From Calendula officinalis (Eukaryota; Streptophyta; Magnoliopsida; Asterales; Asteraceae): DNA of 64,000 nucleotides. Position numbers and translations under genes: made by a program. The notes under the pieces are model-generated. The model searched no databases. It was not told where the DNA came from and saw only the letters and a program-made list of their open reading frames with translations. This document shows, piece by piece, positions 1-11,253 of the stretch; the first letter of the stretch is position 1; every line of letters starts with the position of its first letter. The stretch covers positions 15,524,474 to 15,588,473 of the forward strand of contig OY970833.1 of NCBI GenBank assembly GCA_963853835.1, given 5' to 3'.

Positions 1-1210
1 TGAAACGGTGAACCGAGCCAAAAGTTATGGCCTTTTTAGTAAAGCCCCTTTCGATTCTACCTGAAACTCCTAGATCGTAGCTGGGCTCACAATCCACAAG
101 ATATCAAAGGAAAGCTCAGAACGTAGACTACAGGTGTCGAGAAGGCACGGGATCGTTACTCTGTCCCAAAGTAGGTCAAAATCCGTCGAGAAGGCAGATG
201 ACGGAATCTGCCAGAAAGTGAATTTGTTATAAAACTCATTTTTAATGATTTACAAGTGAAGTAAGCCTGAAACGGAGACCCGAGCCAAAAGCTCGGAATG
301 TAAACTACGAAAGTCGAGAAGGCACGGGATCGTGATTCTGTCCTGAAGCAGGTCAAAATCCATTGAGAAGGCAGCTGACAGAATCCGCCAGAAAGTGAAT
401 TAGTTTTAAAACTCGTTTTTAATAATTTACAAGTCAAGTAGGCTTGAAACGGAGACCCAAGCCAAAAGTTATGGCCTTTTCAGTAAGGCCCCTTTCGATT
501 CTGCCCGTAACTCTTAGACCGTAAGTGGGGTCACGATCTAAAAGATATCAACGGAAAGCTCAAAACGTAAACTACAAGAGTCGAGAAGGCATGGGATCAT
601 GATTCTATGCCGAAACATGTCAAAATCCGTCGAGAAGGCATATGACAGAGTCTTCCAGAAAGTGAATTTCTTTTAAAACCCATATTTAATTATTTACAAA
701 AGTCGAGAAGGCACGGGATCGTGATTCTGTCCCGAAGCAGGTCAAAATCCGTCGAGAAGGCAGATGACAGAATCTGCCAGAAAGTGAATTTGTTTTGAAA
801 CCCGTTTTTAATAATTTATAAGTCAAGTAGGCCTGAAACGGAGAACCGAGCCAAAATTTATGGCCTTTTCAGTAAAGCCCTTTTCGATTCTACCTGTAAC
901 TCCTAGAGCGTAACTGGGCTCACAATCCACAAGATATCAACGGAAATCTCTGAACGTAAAGTACAAGAGTTGAGAAGGCACGGGATTGTGATTATATGAC
1001 GAAGCAGGTCAAAATCAGTCGAGAAGGTAGATGACAGAATCTGCCAGAAAGTGAATATCTTCTAAAACCCGTATTTAATTATTTACAAAAGTCGAGAAGG
1101 CACGGGATCGTGATTTTGTCCCGAAGCAGGTCAAAATCCGTCGAGAATGTAGATGACAGAATCTGCCAGAAAGTGAATTTGTTTTAAAACCCGTTTTTAA
1201 TAATTTACAA

Positions 1211-1476
1211 GTCAAGTAGGCCTGAAACGGAGAACCGAGCCAAAAGTTATGGCCTTTTCAGTAAGTCCCTTTCGATTTTGCATGTAACTCCTAGACCGTA
1301 AGTGGGCTCACGATCCACAAGATATCAACGAAAAGTTCAGAATGTAAATTACATGAGTCGAGAAGGCACGAGATCATGATTCTATGCCGAAGCAGGTCAA
1401 AATCCGCCGAAAAGGCAGATGGCAGAATCTGCCGGAAAGTGAATTTGTTTTAAAACCCGTTTTAAATAATTTACAT
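1211..1476 (+). repeat. Reference satellite monomer (266 bp)
   Basis: Taken as a representative unit. It begins GTCAAGTAGG, then carries the conserved stretch around AAAGTTATGGCC, GGGCTCACGATCC and GATATCAACG. The second part holds two direct copies of the word TCGAGAAGGCA (one base differs in this copy), about 50 bp apart, and it ends in an AT-rich linker (AATAATTTAC). The gypsy element at 7733 inserted into this linker. Confidence 0.9.
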
Positions 1477-1743
1477 GTCAAGTAGGCATGAATAGGAGAC
1501 CCGATCCAAAAGTTCTAGCCTTTTCAGTAAAGCCCCTTTCGAATGTGCCTGTAACTCGTAGACCGTAACTGGGCTCACGATCCACAAGATATCAACGGAA
1601 AGCTCTGAACGTAAAATACAAGTGTCGAGAAGGCTCAAGATCGTGATTCTATGCCGAAGCAGGTTAAAATCCGTCGAGAAGGCAGATGGCAGAATCTTCC
1701 AGAAAGTGAATTTGTTTTAAAACTCGTTTTTAATAATTTTCAA

Positions 1744-2130
1744 GTCAAGTAGGCATGAAACGGAGACCCGAGCCAAAAGTTATGGCCTTTTCAATAAAGG
1801 CCCTTTCGATTGTGCTTGTAACTCCTAGACCGTAATTGGGCTCACGATCCACAAGATATCCACGAAAAGCTCATAACGTAAACTACAAGAGTCGAGAGGC
1901 ACATGATCGTGATTCTATGCCGAAGCAGGTCAAAATCCGTCTAGAAGGCAGATGACATAATCTGCTAGAAAGTGAATTTGTTTTAAAACCCGTATTTATT
2001 ATTTACAAAAGTCGAGAAGGCGCGGGATCGTGATTCTGTCCGGAAGCAGGTCAAAATCCGTCGAGTAGGTAGACGACATAATCTGCCAGAAAGTGAATTT
2101 GTTTTAAAACCCGTTTTTAATGATTTATAA
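1744..2130 (+). repeat. Long satellite monomer variant (387 bp)
   Basis: This unit is about 120 bp longer than the reference. The extra length is a second copy of the downstream half, from TCGAGAAGG to the AT-rich linker, joined through TTATTTACAAAAGTCGAG. The same duplication recurs at about 581-703, 960-1090 and 4700-4830, so it is a stable monomer class rather than a single accident. Confidence 0.85.
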
Positions 2131-2397
2131 GTCAAGTAGGCCTGAAACGGAGAACCGAGCCAAAAGTTATGGCCTTTCCAGTAAAGCCCCTTTCGATTCT
2201 ACCTGTAACTCCTAGATCGTAGCTGGGCTCACAATCCACAAGATATCAACGGAAAGCTCAGAACGTAAACTACAGGTGTCGAGAAGGCACGAGATCGTTA
2301 CTCTGTCCCAAAGCAGGTCAAAATCCGTCGAGCAGGCAGATGACAGAATCTGCCAGAAAGTGAATTTGTTATAAAACTCATTTTTAATGATTTACAA

Positions 2398-2574
2398 GTG
2401 AAGTAGGCCTGAAACGGAAACCCGAGCCAAAAGCCCGGAATGTAAACTACGAATGTCGAGAAGGCACGAGATCGTGATTTTATGCCGAAGCATGTTAAAA
2501 TCCCTCGAGAAGGCAGATGACAGAATCCGCCAGAAAGTGAATTTGTTTTAAAACCCGTTTTTAATAATTTAGAA
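2398..2574 (+). repeat. Short satellite monomer variant (177 bp)
   Basis: This unit lacks about 90 bp between GAGCCAAAAG and CTC(G/A)GAA. The segment normally lying there starts TTATGGCC and ends GGAAAG, so the deletion is flanked by an AAAG microhomology. A second copy lies at 256-431, exactly one 2142-bp higher-order period upstream. Confidence 0.8.
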
Positions 2575-5500
2575 GTCAAGTAGGCATGAAATGGAGACCC
2601 GAGCCAAAAGTTATGGCCTTTTCAGTAAAGCCCCTTTCGATTCTGCCTTTAACTCCTAGACCGTAACTGGGCTCACGATCCCTAAGATATCAACGGAAAG
2701 CTCCGAACGTAAAATACATGTGTCAAGAAGGCTCAAGATCGTGATTCAATGCCGAAGCAGGTTAAAATCAGTCGAGAAGGCAGATGACAGAATCTTCCAG
2801 AAAGTGAATTTGTTTTAAAGCTCGTTTTTAATAATTTTCAAGTCTAGTAGGCATGAAACGGAGACCCAAGCCAAAAGTTATGGCCTTTTCAGTAAAGCCC
2901 TCACGATTGTGCCTGTAACTCCTAGACCGTAAGTGGGCTCACGATCCACAAGATATCAACGGAAAGCTCATAACGTAAACTACAAGAGTCGAGAAGGCAC
3001 GGGATCGTGATTCTATGCCGAAGTAGGTCAAAATCCATCTAGAAGGCAGATGACATAATCTGCTAGAAAGTGAATTCGTTTTAAAACCCGTATTTATTAT
3101 TTACAAAAGTCGAGAAGGCTCGGGATTGTGATTCTGTCCGGAAGCAGGTCAAAATCCGTCGAGAAGGCAGATGACAGAATCTGCCAGAAAGTGAATTTGT
3201 TTTAAAACCCGTTTTTAATGATTTATAAGTCAAGTAGGCCTGAAACGGTGAACCGAGCCAAAAGTTGTGGCCTTTTTAGTAAAGCCCCTTTCGATTCTAC
3301 CTGAAACTCCTAGAGTGTAACTGGGCTCACAATCCACAAGATATCAACGAAAATCTCTGAACGTAAAGTACAAGAGTCGAGAAGGCACGGGATTGTGATT
3401 ATATGCCGAAGCAGGTTAAAATCCCTCGAGAAGGCAGATGACAGAATCTGCCAGAAAGTAAATTTGTTTTAAAACTTATTTTTAATAATTTACAAGTCAA
3501 GTAGGCCTGAAACGGAGACCCGAGCCAAAAGTTATGGCCTTTTCAGTAAAGCCTCTTTCGATTCTGCCTGTAACTCCTAGACCCTAACTGGGCTCACGAT
3601 CAACAAAATATCAACGGAAAGCTCAGAATGTAAACTACAAAAGTCGAGAAGGCACGGGATCGTGATTCTGTCCCGAAGCAGGTCAAAATCCGTCGAGAAG
3701 GCAGATGACAGAATCTGCAAGAAAGTGAATTTGTTATAAAACTCATTTTTAATAATTTACAAGTCAAGTAGGCCAGAAACGGAGACTCGAGCCAAAAGTT
3801 ATGGCCTTTTCAGTAAAGCCCCTTTCGATTCGTCCTGTAACTCCTAGATCGTAACTGGCCTCATGATCCACAAGATATCAACGGAAAGCTCAGAATGTAA
3901 ACTACAGAGGTCGAGAAAGATCGGGATCGTGATTCTGTCCCGAAGCATGTCAAAATCCGTTGAGAAGGCAGATGACAGAATCTGCCAGAAAGTGAATTTG
4001 TTTTAAAACTCGTTTTTAATAATTTACAAGTCAAGTAGCCCTGAAACGGAGACCCGATCCAAAAGTTCTAGCCTTTTCAGTAAAGCCCCTTTCGATTCTG
4101 CCTGTAACTCCTAGACCGTAAGTGGGCTCACGATCTAAAAGATATCAACGGAAAGCTCATAAGGTAAATTACATGAGTCGAGAAGGAACGAGATCATGAG
4201 TCTATGCCGAAGCAGGTCAAAATCCGCCGAGAAGGCAGATCGCAGAATTTTCCGGAAAGTGAATTTGTTTTAAAACCCGTTTTTAATAATTTACAAGTCA
4301 AGTAGGCATGAAACGGAGACCCGATCCAAAAGTTCTAGCCTTTTCAGTAAAGCCCCTTTCGATTCTGCCTGTAACTCCTAGACCGTAACTGGGCTCACGA
4401 TCCACAAGATATCAACGGAAAGCTCCGAACGTAAAATGCAAGTGTCGAGAAGGCTCAAGATCTTTATTCAATGCCGAAGCAGGTTAAAATCCGTCGAGAA
4501 GGCAGATGATAGAATCTTCAAGAAAGTGAATTTGTTTTAAAACTCGTTTTTAATAATTTTCCAGTCAAGTAGGCATGAAGCGGAGACCTGAGCCAAACGT
4601 TATGGCGTTTTCAGTAAAGGCCCTTTCGATTCTACCTGTAACTCCTAGACCGTAAGTGGGCTCATGATCCAGAAGATATCAACGGAAAGCTCATAACGTA
4701 AACTACAAGAGTCGAGAAGGCGCAGGATCGTGATTCTATGCTGAAGCAGGTAAAAATCCGCCGAGAAGGCAGATGACATAATCTGCCAGAAATTAAATTT
4801 GTATTAAAACCCGTATTTAATTATTTACAAAAGTCGAGAAGGCACGGGATCGTGATTCTGTCTGGAAGCAGGTCATAATCCGTCAAGAAGGCAGATGACA
4901 GAATCTGCCAGAAAGTGTATTTGTTTTAAAACCCGTGTTTAATGATTTATAAGTCAAGTAGGCCTGAAACGGAGAACCGAGCCAAAAGTTATGGCCTTTT
5001 CAGTAAGTCCCCTTTCGATTTTGCCTGTAACTCCTATACCGTAAGCGGGCTCAAGATCCACAAGATACCAACGGAAAGCTCAGAACGTAAATTACATGAG
5101 TCGAGAAGGCACGAGATTGTGATTATATGCCGAAGCAGGTTAAAATCGTTCGAGAAGGCAGATGATAGAATCTAGCAGAAAGTGAATTTTTTTTAAAACT
5201 CGTTTTTAATAATTTACAAGTCAAGTAGGCATGAAACGGAGACCCGAGCCAAAAGTTATGGCCTTTTTAGTAAAGCCCCTTTCGATTCTGCCTGTAACTC
5301 CTAGACCGTAAGTGGGCTCACGATCCACAAGATATCAACGGAAAGCTCAGAACGTAAATTACATGAGTCGAGAAGGCACGAGATCTTGAGTCTATGCCTA
5401 AGCAGCTCAAAATCCGACGAGAAGGCGGATGACAGAATCTGACATAAAGTGAATTTGTTATAAAACTCGTTTTTAATGATTTACAAGAGAAATAGGCCTG

Positions 5501-7727
5501 AAACGGAGACCCGACCCAAAAGTTATGGCCCTTTCAGTAAAGCCCCTTTCGATTCTGCCTGTAACTCCTAGACCGTAACTAGGCTCACGAACCCCAAGAT
5601 ATCAACTGAAAGTTCGGAATGTAAACTACGAAAGTCGAGAAGGCACGGGATCGTGATTCTGTCCTGAAGCAGGTCAAAATCCGTTGATAAGGCAGATGAA
5701 AGAATCTGCCAGAAAGTAAATTAGTTTTAAAACTCGTTTTTAATAATTTACAAGTAAAGTAGGCCTGAAACGGAGGCCCGAGGCAAAAGGTATGGCCTTT
5801 TCATTAAGTCCCCTTTTGATTCTGCCTGCAACTCTTAGACCGTAAGTGGGCTCGCGATCCTCAAGATATCATCGGAAAGCTCAATACGTAAACTATAAAG
5901 TCGAGAAGGCACAGGATCGTGATTCTATGCCGAAACATGTCAAAATCCGTCGAGAAGGCAGATGATAGAATCTTCCAGAAAGTGAATTTGTTTTAAAACC
6001 CGTATTTAATTATTTACAAGAGTCGAGAAGGCACGTGATCGTGATTCTGTCCCGAAGCAGGTCAAAACCCGTCGAGAAGGCAGATGACAGAATCTGCCAG
6101 AAAGTGAATTTGTTTTAAAACCTGTTTTTAATAATTTATAAGTCAAGTAGGCCTGAAATGGAGAACCGAGCCAAAAGTTATGGCCTATTCAGTAAAGCCC
6201 TTTTTGATTCTACCTTTAACTCCTAGACCGTAACAGGGCTCACAATCCACAAGATATCAACGGAAAGCACTGAACGTAAACTACAAGAGTCGAGAAGGCA
6301 CGGGATTGTGATTATATGCCGAAGCAGGTTAAAATCCCTCGAGAAGGCAGATAACAGAATCTGCCAGAAAGTGAATTTGTTTTAAAACCCGTTTTTAATA
6401 ATTTATAAGTCAAGTAGGCCTGAAACGGAGAACAGAGCCAAAAGTTATGACCTTTTTAGTAAAGCCCTTTTCGATTCTACCTGTAACTCCTAGACCGTAA
6501 CTGGGCTCACAATCCACAAGATATCAACGGAAAGCTCAGAACGTAAAATCCAAGAGTCGAGAAGGCACGGGATTGTGATTCTATGCCGAAGCACGTAAAA
6601 ATCCATCGAGAAGGCAGATCATAGAATCTGCCAGAAAGTGAATTTTTTTAAATCTCATTTTTAATAATTTTCAAGTCAAGTAGGCAAGAAACGGAGACCC
6701 GATCCAAAAGTTATGGCCTTTTCAGTAAAGCCCCTTTTGATTCTACCTGTAACTCGTAGACCCTAACTGGGCTCACGATCCACAAGATATCACCGGAAAG
6801 CTCAGAATGTAAAAGTCGAGAAGGCACAAGATCCTGATTCTGTCCCGAAGCAGGTCAAAATCCGTCGAGAAGGCGGATGACAGAATCTGCCAGAAAGTGA
6901 ATTTATTATAAAACTCGTTATTAATAATTTACAAGTCAAGTATGCCTGAAACGAAGACCCGAGTCAAAAGTTATGGCCTTTTCAGTAAAGCCCCTTTCGA
7001 TTCTGCCTGTAACTCCTAGACCATAACTGGACTTACGATCCACAAGATATCAACGGAAAGCTCGGAATGTAAACTACAAAAGTCGAGAAGGCACGGGATC
7101 GTGATTCTGTCCTGAAGCAGGTCAAAATCCGTTGAGAAGCCAGATGACAGAATCTGCCAGAAAGTGAATTTGTTTTAAATCTCGTTTTTAATAAGTTACA
7201 TGTCAAGTAAGCCTGAAACGGAGACCCGAGCCAAAAGTTATGGTCTTATCAGTAAGGCCCCTTTCGATTCTTCCGGTAACTCTTAGGCCGTAAGCGGGCT
7301 CACGATCCACAAGATATCAACGGAAAGCTCAAAACGTAAACTACAATAATCGAGAAGGCACGGGATCGCGATTCTGTCCCGAAGCAGGTCAAAATCCGTC
7401 GAGATGGCAGATAACAGAATCTGCTAGAAAGTGAATTTGTTTTAAAACCCGTTTCTAATAATTTATAAGTCAAGTAGGCCTGAACCGGAGAACCGAGCCA
7501 AAATTTATGGCCTTTTCAGTAAAGCTCCTTTCGATTCTGCCTGTCACTCCTAGACCGTAAGTGGGCTCACGATCCACAAGATATCAACGGAAACCTCATA
7601 ACGTAAACTACAAGAGTCTAGAAGGCAAGGGATCGTGATTCTATGCCTAAGCAGGTTAAAATCCCTCGAGAAGGCATATGACAGAATCTGACAGAAAGTA
7701 AATTTGTTTTAAAACCCGTTTTTAATA

Positions 7728-7732
7728 ATTTA
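7728..7732 (+). repeat. Target-site duplication ATTTA, left copy
   Basis: ATTTA lies directly before the gypsy 5' LTR and is repeated exactly at 29672-29676 directly after the 3' LTR. Beyond it the satellite sequence resumes in phase. Confidence 0.95.
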
Positions 7733-8209
7733 TGTGACAACTCGATATTTCCGGTATGTAATCTCATTTTCATGTTTAGAACTTTCCTTATTTAGAAAGT
7801 TTCTATATTTAGACATTTCTATTTTTGGCACCAAACACATAACAAAACATCTATTTCTACACCATACATTAGTGTTTGACTATTTTAGTCAACAAAACAT
7901 ATAATATTCTTATGGTGACACACTTGAGCTAAAAACATTCTAAAAATAGTAACTTTATTTTGGTTACACAATAAACGTATTTATTTAATTAAAACGTGAC
8001 TCGAATTAAACCAAACTCCTAACCCGACACCAAGTCTAGACCGACCACCAATTTGGCCAGCCTCCACACCCTTTGCTCGAACCCTTGCTCGGTCGAACAC
8101 CCCTTGGGGTGTTAGTCAAGTTGTTTAGATCCTATCTTGTTCCTTTGAGACTTATCCATCTAGATTTGAATGAGTTGTAGTTAGACTCAAACTCTAACTT
8201 AAACCTACC

Positions 8210-8217
8210 TATAAATA
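8210..8217 (+). promoter_or_regulatory. Gypsy LTR TATA box
   Basis: TATAAATA in the context ACCTATAAATACC, conserved at 27597-27604 in the 3' LTR. It is followed within 20-60 bases by AAACCCTAGACTC, a plausible transcription start region. The element's U3/R boundary would then lie near 8240. Confidence 0.6.
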
Positions 8218-8485
8218 CCATCTATTGCTTAAACCCTAGACTCTTTTCATCATCATCACGGCTGAACCCTAGCTCCAACCGATCTCAAGCTTGTTCGTCC
8301 GATCCCAAAGCAATCCGCAACCCTATTCGGTTCTTGTTCCAATCGATTGCAAGGTATACTGAATTCCCTTTGAATTGCGTTGTTTTTCTTCTTTGTTTTG
8401 GTCCAAATACATGAACCCGAGACCTAGGCCAAAGGCCAAGAGGTCTCGACATTTGCTTGTTATGTCTAACCCCGAGCCGTACGTG

Positions 8486-8504
8486 TGCATGGTCACACCA
8501 TGCA
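8486..8504 (+). promoter_or_regulatory. Inverted RY (CATGCA) dyad in the gypsy LTR
   Basis: TGCATGGT and ACCATGCA form a perfect 8-bp inverted repeat around a 3-base loop. The 3' LTR keeps both arms at 27873-27891 and changes only the loop (CAC to CAT). TGCATG/CATGCA is the RY element bound by plant B3-domain factors; binding here is inference. Confidence 0.5.
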
Positions 8505-8700
8505 TACGGATCCCGTCCCAAACTTGTTTATTCGTTATTTCCTTGGTAATCTTTCGTTAAATTCTTTGATTCCTTGTTGTTATTGTCTAAGCCCTAGATC
8601 TAGCCAAACCACCTCTAAATCTCGAACCCTAGACCGAGTCTAGAACCAAACCCGAAGGGTTTTGGCCTATTCGGCAACCCTAGCCGAACCCTAACCCTAG

Positions 8701-8892
8701 TTGACCAACATGCTTGACTTTTTGACCTAGGTTGACTAGATTTGACCTTCGTTGACCCAAACTTGTGCTAAACTAAACCCTAGACCCGAACTCAAACTCT
8801 AGCCGAAATCTAGTGAACCATTGTTGACTTTTGTTGACTATATTGACCAATTTTGACCTATAAGTCAAATCGGGTCAAGGTCGGATCTTGAC
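8701..8892 (+). promoter_or_regulatory. W-box-core (TTGAC) cluster in gypsy LTR
   Basis: Thirteen copies of TTGAC or GTCAA lie in 192 bp, starting at 8701, 8714, 8722, 8732, 8742, 8752, 8824, 8834, 8843, 8853, 8864, 8874 and 8888. TTGAC(C/T) is the core bound by WRKY factors. The cluster is also present in the 3' LTR (about 28088-28270). It lies downstream of the TATA box, so it would be in the transcribed leader. Confidence 0.5.
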
Positions 8893-8929
8893 CCAAACCG
8901 TGGACACAAACCCGAATACCCAATATGGC

Positions 8930-9172
8930 CAAGGCCCGTACTTGGCCCATTCGATCCATCTTAGTCCATCGGGCCCAACCTTTAGTTGGCCCATTAGTAT
9001 CCAAGCCCAGTTGGACCAAAGCCCAAACCGTTTGCCCATTAATACCCAAACCGAACCCATTGGGCCCAAGCCCAATCCATGGCCTAACTCTATTGGACCC
9101 AAGCCCAACTTGAGGCCCAAGAGGCCCATCTAGGCCCACCTAGTGGCCCATTAGGCCCAATCTAGGCCCATT
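8930..9172 (+). promoter_or_regulatory. GGCCCA/TGGGCC-rich tract in gypsy LTR
   Basis: The words GGCCCA, GGGCCC and AAGCCCA recur more than a dozen times here, most densely at 9110-9172. TGGGCC/GGCCCA is the site II element recognised by plant TCP factors. A shorter version is in the 3' LTR at about 28310-28430, so copy number of the motif varies between the two LTRs. Confidence 0.45.
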
Positions 9173-9182
9173 AAGACAAACC

Positions 9183-9300
9183 CATTTCATTTCATATCAT
9201 TTCATATCAAAACCCATTTCATTTCATGTCATTTCATTTTGAAACTCATTTCATTTCATTTTATATTTAAAGCCCAACGCATTTCATTTCATTTCATTTT
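9183..9300 (+). repeat. TTTCA-rich low-complexity tract
   Basis: Imperfect CATTTCATTT repeats, also present in the 3' LTR at about 28436-28552. It is a simple-sequence tract within the LTR. Confidence 0.8.
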
Positions 9301-10322
9301 ATTAAAATCCAATAACCCAAGTTCATTCGATGTCACAAAACATAAAACATAACGTTAATCGCATATCATATATCTTAAATCATAACTAGAATCGCCTGTG
9401 TTAGCTTAGTCTAATTATAAAGTTATATTGTTTAGGAAGCTAGGAGTCTGTGAAGGAATCCTCTGTCCTAAGTGTTGCTAAGCTTTGCCCAGGTGAGTCC
9501 ACAACCCCTTTTTACTCTTTTACTGTTTAATAAACTTTGGGTGGAAAACGTAAACAATGCTACTACTTTACTATGACTGCACAACAATATCTATACATTT
9601 TCACTATCGCGTTGACATGACAAACAATTATTATACTGGACTAATGTGCCAGCAATCATTAACTAGTGGATCTGGACCATGGATATGCATATAGTACTAT
9701 TGGATGACACTCATCCTCCCTACATTATTTGATCACCACTTGGTTTATCCAAGACATCTTTCGGGAGTGTATATCCTTAAAATAACGATAACATAATGGT
9801 ATTGAAGTGTTGATTGTGGACTTAGGGTTGGTATATTAACTCAATAGAATAGCTACCTATTGGGGATAACAGTAATGCGATGTCAAACATAACAACTTGT
9901 TCAACAAATTTTCATAAACAAAACTAGTAATTGTAGATCTTCTACAATTACACTTCACTTTTCATACTTACTTCTCATATCATATGAGTGTTGAACCTTA
10001 TACTTTTCACTCATAAACTATTTTCATAACAAACATTATGGGTAGCAAACAGTTTATTTTTACTACAACATTAACCTGTGGATTCACTCAACATTATTGT
10101 TGGCCCTTTTATATTTATGTTTTTCCAGGTGATTAGGTGCAGTGGAACTTGCTATTTTTGGAAACTTTCTATTTTTAGAAAGTGAAACTACATTTATTCT
10201 TGTTATTGCGTGGTTGTTTGTTTACTTAATTTTTGCTATGTTGTCATGAACGTTACAACTCCGTTCTTCCGCAAAACATTTTAAATGAAGTAAAAACTCA
10301 TTTTTGGCGGGGTGTGACAGAT

Positions 10323-10334
10323 TGGTATCACAGG
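10323..10334 (+). other. Gypsy primer binding site (initiator Met tRNA type)
   Basis: TGGTATCACAGG starts three bases after the LTR end. It matches the plant initiator-Met site TGGTATCAGAGC over the first eight bases, then diverges. The position and the 5' match fix both the LTR end and the element's direction. Confidence 0.8.
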
Positions 10335-10570
10335 TTAAGTTATAGTGAATTAGCAAGCCTAGTCTAGAACTACAAAAGATTTTGGGAAAAACAAAAACTT
10401 TTACAAAACAAAAATATTCATGGCACGCTGAGTCTCATATCCTGAAGTTTCATTGTTCTTAGATTAGAACATAAGCCCTAGTTAGCTTTACCTTAGTGTA
10501 ATGTTTAGCATTCGTTAGAGAGCCCTAAAATTTCCATAATCTAAAAATTTTATGCGTCGTGATAAGCAAA
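10335..10570 (+). other. Gypsy leader before the small ORF
   Basis: Untranslated leader between the primer site and the small upstream ORF. It is AT-rich; no reading frame or structure stands out. Confidence 0.5.
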
Positions 10571-10867
10571 ATGCCGTTAGCGAGCGTTATTAATATTCCG
10601 TCTGACTCAGAGTACGACAATGATCAGAGTACCGCTACATCTAGGAGACGTGTTACGCCTCCTTCGACTCCAAAGCCAGTGTTCGTACCGACGCCGTTTC
10701 CGATATCATCAGCAGATTGGCTTCGTCCCAACCAGCCTCATGTCCCGGTGTATCCCAATGGACCCCCTGATCTCAAGCCTGGAGAGCGTCCTTATCTCTA
10801 TCGTCTGGTGCAAGATGGTGATCTCTATGTGAAAACAAGACGACGATCAGAAGCCAGAAGAAGATGA
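10571..10867 (+). CDS. Small upstream ORF (98 codons) in the gypsy leader, function unknown
   Basis: An intact ATG-to-stop frame lies between the primer site and gag. The product is 98 residues: an acidic/serine stretch (SDSEYDNDQS), a proline-rich middle (TPPSTPKPVFVPTPF), and a C-terminus rich in basic residues (KTRRRSEARRR). No gag, protease or zinc-knuckle motif is visible, and I do not recognise the family. It is the only gypsy frame here without a stop or frameshift, while gag and pol next to it are broken repeatedly; that is suggestive but could be chance for a frame this short. It could be an accessory protein or a translated leader ORF that affects gag translation. The start is the first ATG of the frame; no ATG lies upstream in it. 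Confidence 0.45.
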   Translation: MPLASVINIPSDSEYDNDQSTATSRRRVTPPSTPKPVFVPTPFPISSADWLRPNQPHVPVYPNGPPDLKPGERPYLYRLVQDGDLYVKTRRRSEARRR

Positions 10868-11253
10868 TTAGTCATCTACAGTTCGTCTATAATTGTATTC
10901 TATTATTATTATTAGGTTTTATGTTTAGCTACTTAAGAAGTTAGTTTTTAAATTAGTATTTTCTTTATTCAAGTATTGGTGTATGTGCCATACTTTTAGA
11001 CTATTACATATTAGGAATGTGTTTAATAAAAGTGATATTTTAGTATAATCTTACTGTTTCTATAAGTTATATTTTCTATACGTCTCTACTACAACAACAA
11101 CGTCTATCTATAATACGTCTACTATTACTACGTCTATTGTATATCTATTCCTTGATTCTTATAATAATTATATCTTTTCTTTATAATCCTTCTATAATAT
11201 TATTTTCTTAATTCTTCGTTTTGAATCGTATTAATTGTATCAGCAATTCATCA
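10868..11253 (+). other. AT-rich leader between the small ORF and gag
   Basis: About 385 bp of AT-rich sequence with short TATTATT and TCTAC repeats. I see no coding frame. It ends at the gag ATG. Confidence 0.5.

Larger units (their letters stand above)
1..7732. repeat. Satellite array, left block (~267-bp monomer)
   Basis: The block is a continuous head-to-tail tandem array. The monomer can be phased on GTCAAGTAGGC; two consecutive starts at 1211, 1477 and 1744 give 266 and 267 bp. Three length classes are visible: about 267 bp; about 387 bp (1744 to 2131), which repeats the ~120-bp segment beginning TCGAGAAGG; and about 177 bp (256 to 432, and 2398 to 2575), which lacks about 90 bp. Monomers differ by scattered substitutions. 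Nothing in it looks genic; open frames of up to 93 codons on the minus strand are products of the repeat. All copies run in the same orientation as the arrays at 29672-39039 and 63961-64000, so this is one block broken up by insertions. Confidence 0.96.
7733..10319 (+). repeat. Gypsy 5' LTR
   Basis: It starts TGTGACAACTCG and ends GGGGTGTGACA, so its tips carry the same TGTGACA word. It is 2587 bp and aligns along its length with 27166-29671. Compared with the 3' LTR it has lost about 100 bp near 10145 and kept about 45 bp near 7955 that the 3' LTR lacks. It contains a TATA box, TTGAC and GGCCCA clusters, a TTTCA-rich tract and an inverted CATGCA dyad, but no supported gene. Open frames at 8285-9139 on both strands come from these low-complexity clusters. 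Confidence 0.95.

Noticed and set aside
156..2579. Two 93-codon minus-strand frames (156-437, 2298-2579) with nearly the same protein
   Set aside because: They are satellite sequence one 2142-bp period apart; the similarity comes from the repeat, with no promoter or start context.
1..7732. CRISPR-like or phage-like regular repeats
   Set aside because: Units are 177-387 bp with no unique spacers; this is plant satellite DNA.
8690..8700. Telomere-like CCCTAACCCTAG
   Set aside because: Only about two units, inside an LTR that has many CCTAG/CCCTA words; not a telomere tract.
8285..9139. Several open frames on both strands in the gypsy LTR
   Set aside because: They overlap each other and come from GGCCCA/TTGACC low-complexity tracts; they are not matched as intact frames in the 3' LTR.
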